DNA of 64,000 bases from Nocardia carnea (GTDB lineage Bacteria > Actinomycetota > Actinomycetes > Mycobacteriales > Mycobacteriaceae), in assembly GCF_029868855.1 (NCBI RefSeq), contig NZ_JARWOV010000108.1:1-64000 (forward strand), read 5' to 3'. Positions 38,572 through 46,970 of the stretch are shown here, piece by piece. The notes under the pieces are model-generated. The model did no database searches, was not told where the DNA came from, and worked only from the letters and a program-made list of their open reading frames with translations. The position numbers and the translations under genes are program-made. The stretch's first letter is position 1. Every line of letters starts with the position of its first letter.

Positions 38572-39974
38572 CCACTGCGGCAACCGAGAAGACAACGGGT
38601 CGCGGATTCGGTGACGAGATCCGTGCGTGGTGGGCCGGGCTCGGCCGGCCCGCGCAGTGGGCGGTCGGGATACCGGCACTGTTGCTGCTGGCGCTGCTGC
38701 CCCTGTTCCCGCCCCCGCTGCTGGATACTCCGGGCACCAGCTTCGGCGGTGTGCTGGCACAGTTCGCGATGTACGCCCTGATCGCCATCGGCCTGAATGT
38801 GGTTGTGGGACAGGCCGGTTTGCTGGATCTCGGGTATGTCGGGTTCTACGCCGTCGGCGCGTACACGGTGGGTCTGCTGACCAGTCCGAACAGTCCGTGG
38901 AACCAGACCGACGGCGGCTGGCTGAACTCCGATTGGGCCTGGCTGGCCTGTGTGCCGCTGGCGATCATGGTGACCGCCGTTTCGGGTCTTCTGCTCGGCT
39001 CGCCGACCCTGCGCCTGCGCGGTGACTATCTGGCAATCGTGACCCTCGGCTTCGGTGAGATCGTCCGCCTGCTCGCCGACAACCTGGGTGAGCTCACCAA
39101 CGGCAGCCTCGGCCTGTCCGGTATCGCCTATCCACGGGTCGGCGAATCGGAGGCGCACCCCAACGGTGTGTTCTCCGCCGGAAATGTCGGCTCACCGGAG
39201 AGTTCGAATCTGCTCGACCGCGCCAGTTCGGGCACCTGGTGGTACTGGGTCGGGATGTTCGCGGTGGTCGTGGTGCTGCTGGTGGTCGGCAACCTGGAAC
39301 GCAGCCGGGTGGGCCGGGCCTGGGTGGCGATCCGGGAGGACGAGGACGCCGCCGAGATCATGGGCGTGCCCACCTTCAAATTCAAATTGTGGGCGTTCAT
39401 GATCGGTGCCGCCATCGGCGGTCTGTCCGGGGCCCTGTTCGCCGGGCAGGTGCAGTTCATCAACCCCACCGGGTTCAACATCATCAACTCGATGCTGTTC
39501 CTGTGCGCGGTGGTGATCGGCGGTCAGGGCAACAAACTCGGTGTCATCGTCGGCGCCTTCCTCGTGGTGTACCTGCCGAACCGGCTGATGTCGGTATCGA
39601 TCGTCGATACCCGGGCCGACGCCTATGTGCAGCTGGCGATCGTCGCGGTACTCTGCGCGGCCCTGCTGGTGGGCTGGCGTTGGCGTTTCCGCGGGTTGAC
39701 GGGCTGGCAGCGGTGGGGCTATCTGGCGGTGAGCGTGGTGGCGGCGGTGTATGCCGTGCTGCTGCTGAGCAGCCTGATTCTCTTCGACGAAGGCGGGGAA
39801 CAGCGCCTCGGCGACCTGAAGTATCTGTATTTCGGCATCGCACTGGTGGTGATGATGATCCTGCGCCCCCAGGGCCTGTTCCCGGTCCGGCAGAAACTGC
39901 TCGCCTTCGGCCGGCAGATCGTGCGGGCCGTCCGGCGTCCGGCGCCGGGCAAGGCCGCGGAGGTGATCTCGTGA
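38568..39974 (+). CDS. livM: branched-chain amino acid ABC transporter permease LivM
   Basis: 468-residue second permease, forming the channel with LivH. GLNVVVGQAGLLDLGYVGFYAVGAYT and the ATPase-contact loop AIREDEDAAEIMGVPTFKFKLWAF are diagnostic, ending in LRPQGLFPVRQ. Slightly long through an N-terminal cytoplasmic stretch (about 30 residues) and a central loop. ATGA overlap with livH and GTGA overlap with livG. Confidence 0.93.
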   Translation: MTTAATEKTTGRGFGDEIRAWWAGLGRPAQWAVGIPALLLLALLPLFPPPLLDTPGTSFGGVLAQFAMYALIAIGLNVVVGQAGLLDLGYVGFYAVGAYTVGLLTSPNSPWNQTDGGWLNSDWAWLACVPLAIMVTAVSGLLLGSPTLRLRGDYLAIVTLGFGEIVRLLADNLGELTNGSLGLSGIAYPRVGESEAHPNGVFSAGNVGSPESSNLLDRASSGTWWYWVGMFAVVVVLLVVGNLERSRVGRAWVAIREDEDAAEIMGVPTFKFKLWAFMIGAAIGGLSGALFAGQVQFINPTGFNIINSMLFLCAVVIGGQGNKLGVIVGAFLVVYLPNRLMSVSIVDTRADAYVQLAIVAVLCAALLVGWRWRFRGLTGWQRWGYLAVSVVAAVYAVLLLSSLILFDEGGEQRLGDLKYLYFGIALVVMMILRPQGLFPVRQKLLAFGRQIVRAVRRPAPGKAAEVIS

Positions 39975-41017
39975 CCGGCCCGAACCCGGGGGACGCCCTG
40001 TTCGACAACGACGATATGGCCGCCGGCTACACCGCCGGACCGCGCGCGGAACCGGCGGGGGAAGTGGATGTGACCGCGGTCGATCCGGCGCTCGCCGACG
40101 ACGCCGCGGTCGCCGAGGCGGTGGCCGCGCACCGGGAGATCCGCACCGAGGTCGGCGAACCGTTGCTGCGCACCGAGGGCCTCACGGTGCGGTTCGGCGG
40201 GCTCACCGCCCTGGATTCGGTGAGTTTCGAGATCCGCCGCGGTGAGATCCTGGGCCTGATCGGCCCGAACGGAGCGGGGAAGACCACCTGCTTCAATGCC
40301 ATCACCGGGGTGTACCGGCCGAGCGCGGGCACGGTGTTCTTCGACGGGAAGCCGCTCAGCAAGACCACACGGCATGCGATCACGAGACTGGGTATCGCGC
40401 GGACGTTCCAGAACGTGCGCTTGTTCGGTGAGATGACCGCGCTCGAAAACGTCGTGGTGGGGACCGACGCCCGACACCGCACCTCCGTACCGGGGGCGAT
40501 TCTGCGGACCGGACGCCATCGCCGGGAGGAACGCGATGCCATCGCCCGGGGAATGGCGCTGCTGGAATTCGTCGGGATCGCCCCGCGCGCGGTGGAGAAG
40601 GCCCGCAATCTCTCCTACGGCGATCAACGCCGGTTGGAGATCGCCCGCGCGCTGGCCACCGAGCCGAAACTGCTGTGCCTCGACGAACCGGCCGCCGGAT
40701 TCAATCCGAGCGAGAAATCCGCACTCATGGATCTGATCCGCAAAATCCGCGACGACGGGTTCACGGTGCTGCTGATCGAACACGATATGCGTCTGGTCAT
40801 GGGCGTGACGGACCGGATCGTGGTGCTGGAGTTCGGTCGCAAGATCGCCGACGGCCTGCCCGCCGATATCCGTACCGATCCGGCCGTGATCGCCGCCTAT
40901 CTCGGAGTGCCCGACGACGAACTGACCGCCGAGGACGTTTCGGCCTCCACGGCCGCGCTGCGCGCCGAACAAGACCCGGCCACCGGCGCCGGCGAGGAAT
41001 CGGAGGATCGGGGATGA
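39971..41017 (+). CDS. livG: branched-chain amino acid ABC transporter ATPase LivG
   Basis: 348 residues: Walker A GPNGAGKTT at about 98-106, Q-loop RTFQNVRLF, ABC signature LSYGDQRRLEIARAL, Walker B LLCLDEPAAGFNP and switch His in IEHDM. The family usually places Walker A near residue 40, so an acidic N-terminal extension of about 60 residues is unusual, as is the Glu-rich C-terminal tail. GTG 39971 is supported by the GTGA overlap with livM; an internal start would avoid the extension but lose the coupling. Confidence 0.92.
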   Translation: MTGPNPGDALFDNDDMAAGYTAGPRAEPAGEVDVTAVDPALADDAAVAEAVAAHREIRTEVGEPLLRTEGLTVRFGGLTALDSVSFEIRRGEILGLIGPNGAGKTTCFNAITGVYRPSAGTVFFDGKPLSKTTRHAITRLGIARTFQNVRLFGEMTALENVVVGTDARHRTSVPGAILRTGRHRREERDAIARGMALLEFVGIAPRAVEKARNLSYGDQRRLEIARALATEPKLLCLDEPAAGFNPSEKSALMDLIRKIRDDGFTVLLIEHDMRLVMGVTDRIVVLEFGRKIADGLPADIRTDPAVIAAYLGVPDDELTAEDVSASTAALRAEQDPATGAGEESEDRG

Positions 41018-41760
41018 CCGCACGCGCAGAACCCGGTGGCGAACCGCTGCTCGAGGTCGAGGACATCGTGGTCGGGTACGGCAGGATCGAGGCGCTGCAC
41101 GGTATTTCGCTGCGGGTGGCCGAGGGCGAACTGGTGACGCTGCTGGGTGCGAACGGCGCCGGCAAGACGACCACCATGCGCGCGCTCTCCGGTCTGCTCC
41201 CGCTGACCCGCGGCCGAATCCTGTTCGAGGGCAGCGATATCAGCCGGGTACAGGCACACCGGCGGGTGCTCGCCGGGCTGGTGCAGGCGCCCGAGGGGCG
41301 GGGTGTGTTCCCGGGAATGACGGTGCGGGAGAACCTCGATATGGGGTGCTATGCCCGGCCCTTCCGGAACAAGGCCGACCATGCCGCTGCCTTGGAGCGG
41401 GTCTTCGAGCTCTTTCCACGGCTGCGGGAGCGGGAGAAGCAGGCCGGGGGCACGCTGTCCGGCGGGGAACAGCAGATGGTGGCCATCGGCCGCGCGCTGA
41501 TGGCCCGGCCGCGGTTGCTGCTCCTGGACGAGCCGTCCATGGGTCTGGCACCGATGGTGATCCAGCAGATCTTCCGGATCATCGCCGAGATCAATGCCAC
41601 CGGCACCACCGTGCTGCTGGTGGAACAGAACGCGCGGCAGGCACTGGCCCGCAGCGATCGCGGCTACATCCTGGAGACCGGTGCGGTCACCAAGTCCGGG
41701 CCCGGCCGCGAACTGCTCGACGACCCGGCCGTACAGGCGGCATATCTCGGCGTCGGTTGA
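41014..41760 (+). CDS. livF: branched-chain amino acid ABC transporter ATPase LivF
   Basis: 248 residues: Walker A GANGAGKTT (about 42-50), LVQAPEGRGVFPGMTVRENL typical of LivF, signature LSGGEQQMVAIGRAL, Walker B LLLLDEPSMGLAP and VEQNARQAL. Last gene of the importer; its start overlaps livG by ATGA. The 223 bases to polA contain no gene or strong hairpin. Confidence 0.95.
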   Translation: MTARAEPGGEPLLEVEDIVVGYGRIEALHGISLRVAEGELVTLLGANGAGKTTTMRALSGLLPLTRGRILFEGSDISRVQAHRRVLAGLVQAPEGRGVFPGMTVRENLDMGCYARPFRNKADHAAALERVFELFPRLREREKQAGGTLSGGEQQMVAIGRALMARPRLLLLDEPSMGLAPMVIQQIFRIIAEINATGTTVLLVEQNARQALARSDRGYILETGAVTKSGPGRELLDDPAVQAAYLGVG

Positions 41761-41969
41761 TACCGGGCCACTTGCCCGGCCGCGGTACGTGAGGTCGGTC
41801 TCGCCCGGGGCAGCGCGGAGGGTGTTCACCGGATGCTGTGCTGTACGGCCCGTCCGGGGCGTGGTGCCGAAGGTGCTCGCCGGCTGTGCTGTGCCGGCCG
41901 CCTAGTCACCGGCACACCCTCGCCGGCGGCGGCGCGACACTCACTGGGTCCTGTGTCGGGGGTAGTCCC

Positions 41970-41975
41970 TAGACT
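41970..41975 (+). promoter_or_regulatory. -10 box of polA, leaderless
   Basis: TAGACT ends eight bases before the polA GTG at 41984. No ribosome site or clear -35 is present. Confidence 0.5.
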
Positions 41976-41983
41976 CTCGGGGT

Positions 41984-44728
41984 GTGACCCCACCGACCAC
42001 CGCGCAGCCGAGCCTCCCCACTCCCGCCGATACCACCGGTTCGCCGGAAACCCGGCCTACGCTGCTGCTACTGGACGGGCATTCACTGGCCTACCGCGCG
42101 TTCTACGCGTTGCCGGCGGAGAATTTCCAAACCGTCACCGGCCAGACCACCAATGCGGTGTACGGGTTCACCGCCATGCTCATCAACCTGCTGCGGGACG
42201 AGAAACCCACCCACGTCGCCGCCGCCTTCGACGTCTCCCGGCAGACCTTCCGGGTCGATGCGTTCCCCGAGTACAAGGCGAATCGGGCGAAGACCCCGGA
42301 CGAATTCCGCGGCCAGGTCGAGCTCACCAAAGAGGTGCTGGGTGCCCTCGGTATCCCGGTGATGGCGATCGAGGGCTACGAGGCCGACGACATCATCGCC
42401 ACCCTCACCACCCAGGCGGTACCGCAGGGATACCGGGTGCTCATCGTCACCGGCGACCGCGATTCCATTCAGCTCGTCAACGAGAACGTCACCGTCCTGT
42501 ATCCGCGCAAGGGCGTTTCCGACCTCACCCGGTTCACCCCGGAAGAGGTCGACAAGAAATACGGTTTGAGCCCGGCGCAGTACCCGGACTACGCGGCCCT
42601 GCGCGGCGACCCCAGTGACAACCTGCCCGGCATCCCCGGCGTGGGGGAGAAAACCGCCGCCAAATGGATCCGCGAGTACGGCGATCTGAATACCCTGGTC
42701 GACAAGGTGGACGAGGTACGCGGCAAGGTCGGCGATGCCCTGCGCGCCAACCTGAGCAGTGTGGTGCTCAACCGGCAGCTCACCGAGATGGTCCGCGATG
42801 TCCCGCTGCCCTACACGCCCGATCAGCTCGCTCAGGGCGCTTGGAACCGGGAGCGGATCCATCAGCTGTTCGACGATCTGGAATTCCGGGTCCTGCGCGA
42901 CCGGCTGTTCGAAACCCTGGCCCCGCCCACCGCCGAGGCCGAATCGGGTTTCGAGATCAGCGGGCAGACGCTGGCGCCGGGCAGTGTGGCGGACTGGCTG
43001 GCCGAACACGCGAAAGCCGGTGCCCGGCACGGTATATCGATCAACGGTAGCGGTGTTCCGGCCGCCGGTGATGTCCGCGCCCTGGCGATCGCCGCCGCGG
43101 ACGGCGAATCGGCCTATATCGATGTCACCGGCCTCACCACAGAGGACGATAGCGCCCTCGCCGCCTGGCTGGCCGATCCCGCCGCCGGAAAGGCACTGCA
43201 CGAGGCAAAAAGTGCCCTGCACGCGCTGCGTGGCCGCGGCTGGACCCTCGCGGGCCTGACCAGCGATACCGCGCTCGCGGCGTATCTGGTCCGGCCGGGT
43301 CAGCGCAGTTTCAATCTCGACGATCTGTCGCTGCGCTACCTGCACCGGGAACTGCGCACCGAAACCGAGGCGGCGCCGCAGCTGTCACTACTGGACGCCG
43401 AGGACGCGGTCGATACCGAACTCGCCCAGGGGGAGATGCTGCGCGCCCGCGCCGTGGCCGATCTCGCCGGCGCGCTGGACGAAGAGCTGGGCAAGATCGA
43501 ATCCCGGCCGCTGCTGGACGAGATGGAACTGCCGCTGCTCGGGGTGCTCGCCGAACTCGAGGACGCCGGGATCGCGGTGGACAACGCACAGCTCACCGAA
43601 CTGCAGCGCCGGTTCGCCGACAAGGTCACCGACGCCGCGAACGCCGCCTACGGCGTGATCGGCAAGCAGATCAACCTCGGCTCGCCGAAACAGCTGCAGG
43701 TGGTGCTGTTCGACGAGCTCGATATGCCCAAGACCAAACGCACCAAAACCGGTTACACGACGGACGCGGACGCACTGGAATCGCTGTACGAGAAAACCGA
43801 GCACCCCTTCCTGCAGCATCTGCTCGCCCACCGCGACGCCACCCGCCTCAAGGTCACCGTCGACGGCCTGCTGAAAGCCGTCGCCGACGACGGCCGGATC
43901 CACACCACCTTCAACCAGACCATCGCCGCCACCGGCCGGTTGTCGTCCACCGAACCCAACTTGCAGAACATCCCCATCCGCACCGATACCGGCCGGATGA
44001 TCCGGGATACGTTCGTGGTCGGCGACGGCTACGAATCGCTGATGACCGCCGACTACAGCCAGATCGAGATGCGGATCATGGCGCATCTGTCCGGCGACGA
44101 AGGTCTGATCGAGGCCTTCAACTCCGGCGAGGATCTGCACAGCTTCGTCGCGTCGAAGGCCTTCGATATCCCGATCTCCGAGGTGTCGCCGGAACTGCGC
44201 CGCCGGATCAAGGCCATGTCCTACGGGCTGGCCTACGGGCTGAGCTCCTACGGGTTGTCCGCCCAGCTGAAGATCAGCACGCAGGAGGCGAAGGAGCAGA
44301 TGGACGTCTACTTCGCCCGGTTCGGCGGGATTCGCGATTACCTGCAGGCCGTGGTGGAACAGGCCCGCAAGGTGGGCTATACCCAGACCCTGTTCGGCCG
44401 CCGCCGCTATCTGCCGGATCTCGACCACAGCAACCGGCAGCGCCGCGAGTCCGCCGAACGGATGGCGCTCAACGCCCCGATCCAGGGCACTGCCGCCGAC
44501 ATCATCAAGGTCGCCATGATCAACGTGCACCGGGCGCTCGCGGACTCGGGCCTGCGGTCCCGGATGCTGCTGCAGATCCACGACGAACTCGTCCTCGAGG
44601 TGGCACCGGGGGAGCAGGAGCAGCTGCGCGACCTGGTCCGCGACAATATGTCCTCGGCCATCGAACTGTCTGTCCCGCTGAGCGTTTCGGTCGGCGTAGG
44701 ACGCAGCTGGGATGCGGCCGCGCACTGA
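41984..44728 (+). CDS. polA: DNA polymerase I
   Basis: 914 residues. The 5'-3' exonuclease domain (about 25-320) has LLLLDGHSLAYRAFYA and GYEADDIIATL. The middle domain (about 330-540) has the 3'-5' exonuclease fold but lacks the usual DxE metal residues, as in other actinobacteria, so proofreading is unlikely. The polymerase domain has motif A DYSQIEMRIMAHLSGD, motif B RRRIKAMSYGLAYGLSSYGLS and motif C QIHDELVLEV. Acts in Okazaki-fragment processing and repair. GTG start follows a -10 box directly. Confidence 0.96.
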   Translation: MTPPTTAQPSLPTPADTTGSPETRPTLLLLDGHSLAYRAFYALPAENFQTVTGQTTNAVYGFTAMLINLLRDEKPTHVAAAFDVSRQTFRVDAFPEYKANRAKTPDEFRGQVELTKEVLGALGIPVMAIEGYEADDIIATLTTQAVPQGYRVLIVTGDRDSIQLVNENVTVLYPRKGVSDLTRFTPEEVDKKYGLSPAQYPDYAALRGDPSDNLPGIPGVGEKTAAKWIREYGDLNTLVDKVDEVRGKVGDALRANLSSVVLNRQLTEMVRDVPLPYTPDQLAQGAWNRERIHQLFDDLEFRVLRDRLFETLAPPTAEAESGFEISGQTLAPGSVADWLAEHAKAGARHGISINGSGVPAAGDVRALAIAAADGESAYIDVTGLTTEDDSALAAWLADPAAGKALHEAKSALHALRGRGWTLAGLTSDTALAAYLVRPGQRSFNLDDLSLRYLHRELRTETEAAPQLSLLDAEDAVDTELAQGEMLRARAVADLAGALDEELGKIESRPLLDEMELPLLGVLAELEDAGIAVDNAQLTELQRRFADKVTDAANAAYGVIGKQINLGSPKQLQVVLFDELDMPKTKRTKTGYTTDADALESLYEKTEHPFLQHLLAHRDATRLKVTVDGLLKAVADDGRIHTTFNQTIAATGRLSSTEPNLQNIPIRTDTGRMIRDTFVVGDGYESLMTADYSQIEMRIMAHLSGDEGLIEAFNSGEDLHSFVASKAFDIPISEVSPELRRRIKAMSYGLAYGLSSYGLSAQLKISTQEAKEQMDVYFARFGGIRDYLQAVVEQARKVGYTQTLFGRRRYLPDLDHSNRQRRESAERMALNAPIQGTAADIIKVAMINVHRALADSGLRSRMLLQIHDELVLEVAPGEQEQLRDLVRDNMSSAIELSVPLSVSVGVGRSWDAAAH

Positions 44729-44924
44729 GGGGCGGTGCCCGACGATCACCGGGATACTCGGCTGACCGCCGGGCCCGGAGCCGACAGGGTTCCCCGGTAT
44801 GACGGTCCGCGTGCTCACCACGGAGTCTGCTTCGTCACCGCCGGGCCCGGGAAATTCCGGGTTACGCGACGATGACCAGCGGAAACACTACTGCGCGGTA
44901 GCGAAAACCACGGCGCGTATATGG

Positions 44925-44953
44925 TTGCCATCCGCTTGGTGAGTCTTTATTCT
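44925..44953 (+). promoter_or_regulatory. promoter of leader peptide and LeuA-domain gene
   Basis: TTGCCA (44925-44930), a 17-base spacer and TATTCT (44948-44953). The leader GTG follows seven bases later, so the leader peptide is predicted to be translated from a leaderless mRNA. This is the best promoter match in the window. Confidence 0.7.
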
Positions 44954-44960
44954 CGACACC

Positions 44961-45095
44961 GTGCAGATCCACGCCGACGGCCTACGTGCCGCGCCGATTC
45001 TCGCGGACCGCGAGGGCGCGGCGCTTCTTGCGCGCACCGCGAAGCCGGCCGGGCGGGTTCTTGCCGTAGTAGTAACCCGCCGTAGCGGGGTCTGA
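44961..45095 (+). CDS. predicted attenuator leader peptide with Val-Val-Val run
   Basis: A 44-residue frame from GTG 44961 to TGA 45093-45095. Near its end it reads VLAVVVTRRSGV, with three consecutive GTA codons (45066-45074), a codon that is rare in this genome. The run sits directly before the RNA hairpin region, as in amino acid biosynthetic leader peptides. The promoter and leaderless start agree with translation from the first base. It is too short for standard gene calling. Interpretation as a valine or branched-chain sensor is inference. Confidence 0.65.
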   Translation: MQIHADGLRAAPILADREGAALLARTAKPAGRVLAVVVTRRSGV

Positions 45096-45138
45096 TTCGG
45101 ACCGGCCCCCTCGCTGCGGGTCCCCTTTTCTCGATTTT
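45075..45138 (+). promoter_or_regulatory. transcription attenuator with alternative hairpins
   Basis: Segment 1 (CCCGC, 45076-45080) can pair with segment 2 (GCGGG, 45085-45089) around a CGTA loop. Segment 2 extended (AGCGGGG, 45084-45090) can instead pair with 45108-45115. Segments 45099-45103 (GGACC) and 45119-45123 (GGTCC) form a terminator stem followed by TTTT at 45126-45129 and 45135-45138. A ribosome stalled on the GTA codons would cover segment 1 and favour the 2:3 pairing, preventing the terminator. This is the classical layout; pairings were done by eye. Confidence 0.55.
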
Positions 45139-45179
45139 GCTGGTCCCCCAACCTGCCGACCTTCTCTGGGAAGACCTAC

Positions 45180-45626
45180 GTGCTCATGACCACACTGACT
45201 CTGGACAACGACGCCCTGACCACTGCCGCTCCTCGTAGCCTGCGCACCGAATGCGCCGAGCTGACCGCGGCCCAATTCCACGAACGCTTCGGCGAATGTG
45301 CCGGTCCGATCCGCCTCGCGGGCTGGTCGTCCACCGGTGCCCGCGGTGGCGCGTTCACCGCCACCCTCGAATTCCCGGGGTGGTCCCGTTCGGTGGTGGC
45401 CGCCGGTAGTCCGATCGCGGCCATGACTTCCGCCCTCTACGAGGCGGGTTATCCCGTGGAGATCCTGCGTTTCCATCAGCGCCGGACCGCCGCGGGCACC
45501 GCCACCTTCGTGCAATGCGAATTCGACGGCCGGCGCGGCTGGGGCGTGGCCCTGGCAGCGGACGGGGCGGAATCATCGGTGCGCGCCATGATCGCCAGCG
45601 TGAATCGTCTGGTCGCCCAGCGCTGA
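45180..45626 (+). CDS. stand-alone LeuA-type allosteric (LeuA_dimer) domain protein
   Basis: 148 residues aligning with the C-terminal regulatory domain of 2-isopropylmalate synthase. FTATLEFPGWSRSVVAAGSPIAAMTSALYEAGYPVEILRF corresponds to the domain's first half, and RRGWGVALAADGAESSVRAMIASVNRL to the end that in LeuA reads WGVGI..SI..ASLRAVVSAVNR. There is no catalytic TIM barrel, so it cannot make isopropylmalate. It may sense leucine or another branched-chain compound, or pair with full LeuA encoded elsewhere (inference). GGGAAG precedes GTG 45180; ATG 45186 is an alternative. Controlled by the upstream attenuator. Confidence 0.78.
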   Translation: MLMTTLTLDNDALTTAAPRSLRTECAELTAAQFHERFGECAGPIRLAGWSSTGARGGAFTATLEFPGWSRSVVAAGSPIAAMTSALYEAGYPVEILRFHQRRTAAGTATFVQCEFDGRRGWGVALAADGAESSVRAMIASVNRLVAQR

Positions 45627-45670
45627 CCCGCTGATCCGGCGCCGGTATCGCCCCGGCGCCGAATACGACA

Positions 45671-45718
45671 CGACGGCGGGCTCTACACCATCCCCGGAAA
45701 GTGTGGAGCCCGCCGTCG
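45671..45718. terminator. bidirectional terminator hairpin
   Basis: Arms 45671-45688 and 45701-45718 pair over 18 bases with one wobble and a 12-base loop. It lies between the convergent LeuA-domain and thioredoxin genes. Confidence 0.8.
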
Positions 45719-45728
45719 TTCGCCGATT

Positions 45729-46112
45729 CTATTCGGCCACTTCGCCGTTGGCCGCTTGCTGCTCGGCGAGTTGCTTACGAACCTCGTCCATATCGAGCGC
45801 CTTGACCTGGGAGACCAGATCCTCGAGCGCGGCCGGCGGCAGCGCGCCCGGCTGGGCGAAGACCAAGACGCCTTCGCGGAAAGCCATGATGGTCGGGATG
45901 GACTGGATATTGGCGGCCGCGGCCAGGCCCTGTTCGGCCTCGGTATCGACCTTGCCGTGCACGACATCGGGATGTTTGTCCGCCGATGCCTCGTAGGTGG
46001 GTGCGAAACTGCGGCACGGTCCGCACCAGGAAGCCCAGAAATCGACGAGTACCACGTCGTTGCTGGTGACTACCTCATCGAAGTTCTGCTGCGTCAGTGT
46101 CTGGGTGGCCAT
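45729..46112 (-). CDS. thioredoxin
   Basis: 127 residues with VVLVDFWASWCGPCRSFAPTYE carrying the redox WCGPC (about residues 30-34) and the cis-Pro strand SIPTIMAF. A C-terminal acidic helix of about 20 residues extends past the standard 105-110. GAGGA sits just upstream of the ATG. A general disulfide reductase; the nearby thioesterase and Prx genes are possible clients only by inference. Confidence 0.92.
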   Translation of the reverse strand: MATQTLTQQNFDEVVTSNDVVLVDFWASWCGPCRSFAPTYEASADKHPDVVHGKVDTEAEQGLAAAANIQSIPTIMAFREGVLVFAQPGALPPAALEDLVSQVKALDMDEVRKQLAEQQAANGEVAE

Positions 46113-46237
46113 GACGTCCTCTCGTGGTCGGTATACAGGCTGCAACGCCGGCCCCGGCCGCGGTTGTTCCACGGCGGTGTCGTACGCCACCGGCACCCAC
46201 CCTACGTTGCCTCGTATCCGTCGCGTGGGCGTCCGGT

Positions 46238-46771
46238 TCAGCCGTGTCCGGCGATCGGCCAGGCCTGGCGCCGGTCCCCGTCCCAGCGCCGCAGGCCCAC
46301 CACCGTCGCGGCCGTGTCCTTGTCCGCGGCCACCGCGCTCACCGCCTCCCCGATGCGTTGCGGCAGCACCCGCCGGGCCAGCGTGATATGTGGGGTCCAC
46401 TGGTTCGGATGCAGGTTCGCCGGAACGTCGGGGCACGGTGCCACGATCTGATACACGCGCCGATGCCAGGCCAGCAGCTGTTCCGACGGCACCACCGCGC
46501 GGACCAGAATCGGCCGGCGCGCCCCGAACACCAGAACACCGCCGAGGCGGATCGGGAACGGCCGGAAAGGTAAACGGTCCAGGTCGGTTTCGATCCGCGG
46601 CCAGATCTGCCTGGCCACCGCCACGGTGATATGCGGCCGGTGGCTGTCGGTATCGCCGGCGCGCGCGCCGCGTCCCAGACCGGGCAGGCCCGCTTCGGCG
46701 AGCAGTTCCCACTGTCGCCGGATCCGCTGCTCGGACGCCTCGTCGAGCAGTAATTCCACCGACTGCACCAT
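46238..46771 (-). CDS. 2H phosphoesterase / 2'-5' RNA ligase family protein
   Basis: 177 residues with the two HxT signatures HRPHITVAV (about 45-53) and WTPHITLAR (about 127-135), which form the active site of the LigT/2H fold. Members act as cyclic phosphodiesterases or RNA ligases; specificity cannot be read here. Start is set at ATG 46771 (MVQSVELLLD); the frame upstream overlaps the divergent transporter gene. Confidence 0.85.
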   Translation of the reverse strand: MVQSVELLLDEASEQRIRRQWELLAEAGLPGLGRGARAGDTDSHRPHITVAVARQIWPRIETDLDRLPFRPFPIRLGGVLVFGARRPILVRAVVPSEQLLAWHRRVYQIVAPCPDVPANLHPNQWTPHITLARRVLPQRIGEAVSAVAADKDTAATVVGLRRWDGDRRQAWPIAGHG

Positions 46772-46970
46772 GATCTGCAGACGGTAGCCGTTCGCCCGCC
46801 GGATATCCGCCGGTTCGGCGGGCTCCTGGTGTGCCCGGGTCAAATCTCGGTTACTACGGCCGTGTTGCACCCTCGGTTCGCCTACTGTGCTGACAACGTC
46901 CTCGAGTGGAAGCGCCGGCAACGTCCACCGAGACGGACTGCGGACCCGATTCCTTGCGACGGCAGGTGGT

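Noticed and set aside
44765-44850. 14-base direct repeat (ACCGCCGGGCCCGG) after polA
   Set aside because: Two GC-rich copies about 70 bases apart without structure or context; chance is likely at this composition.
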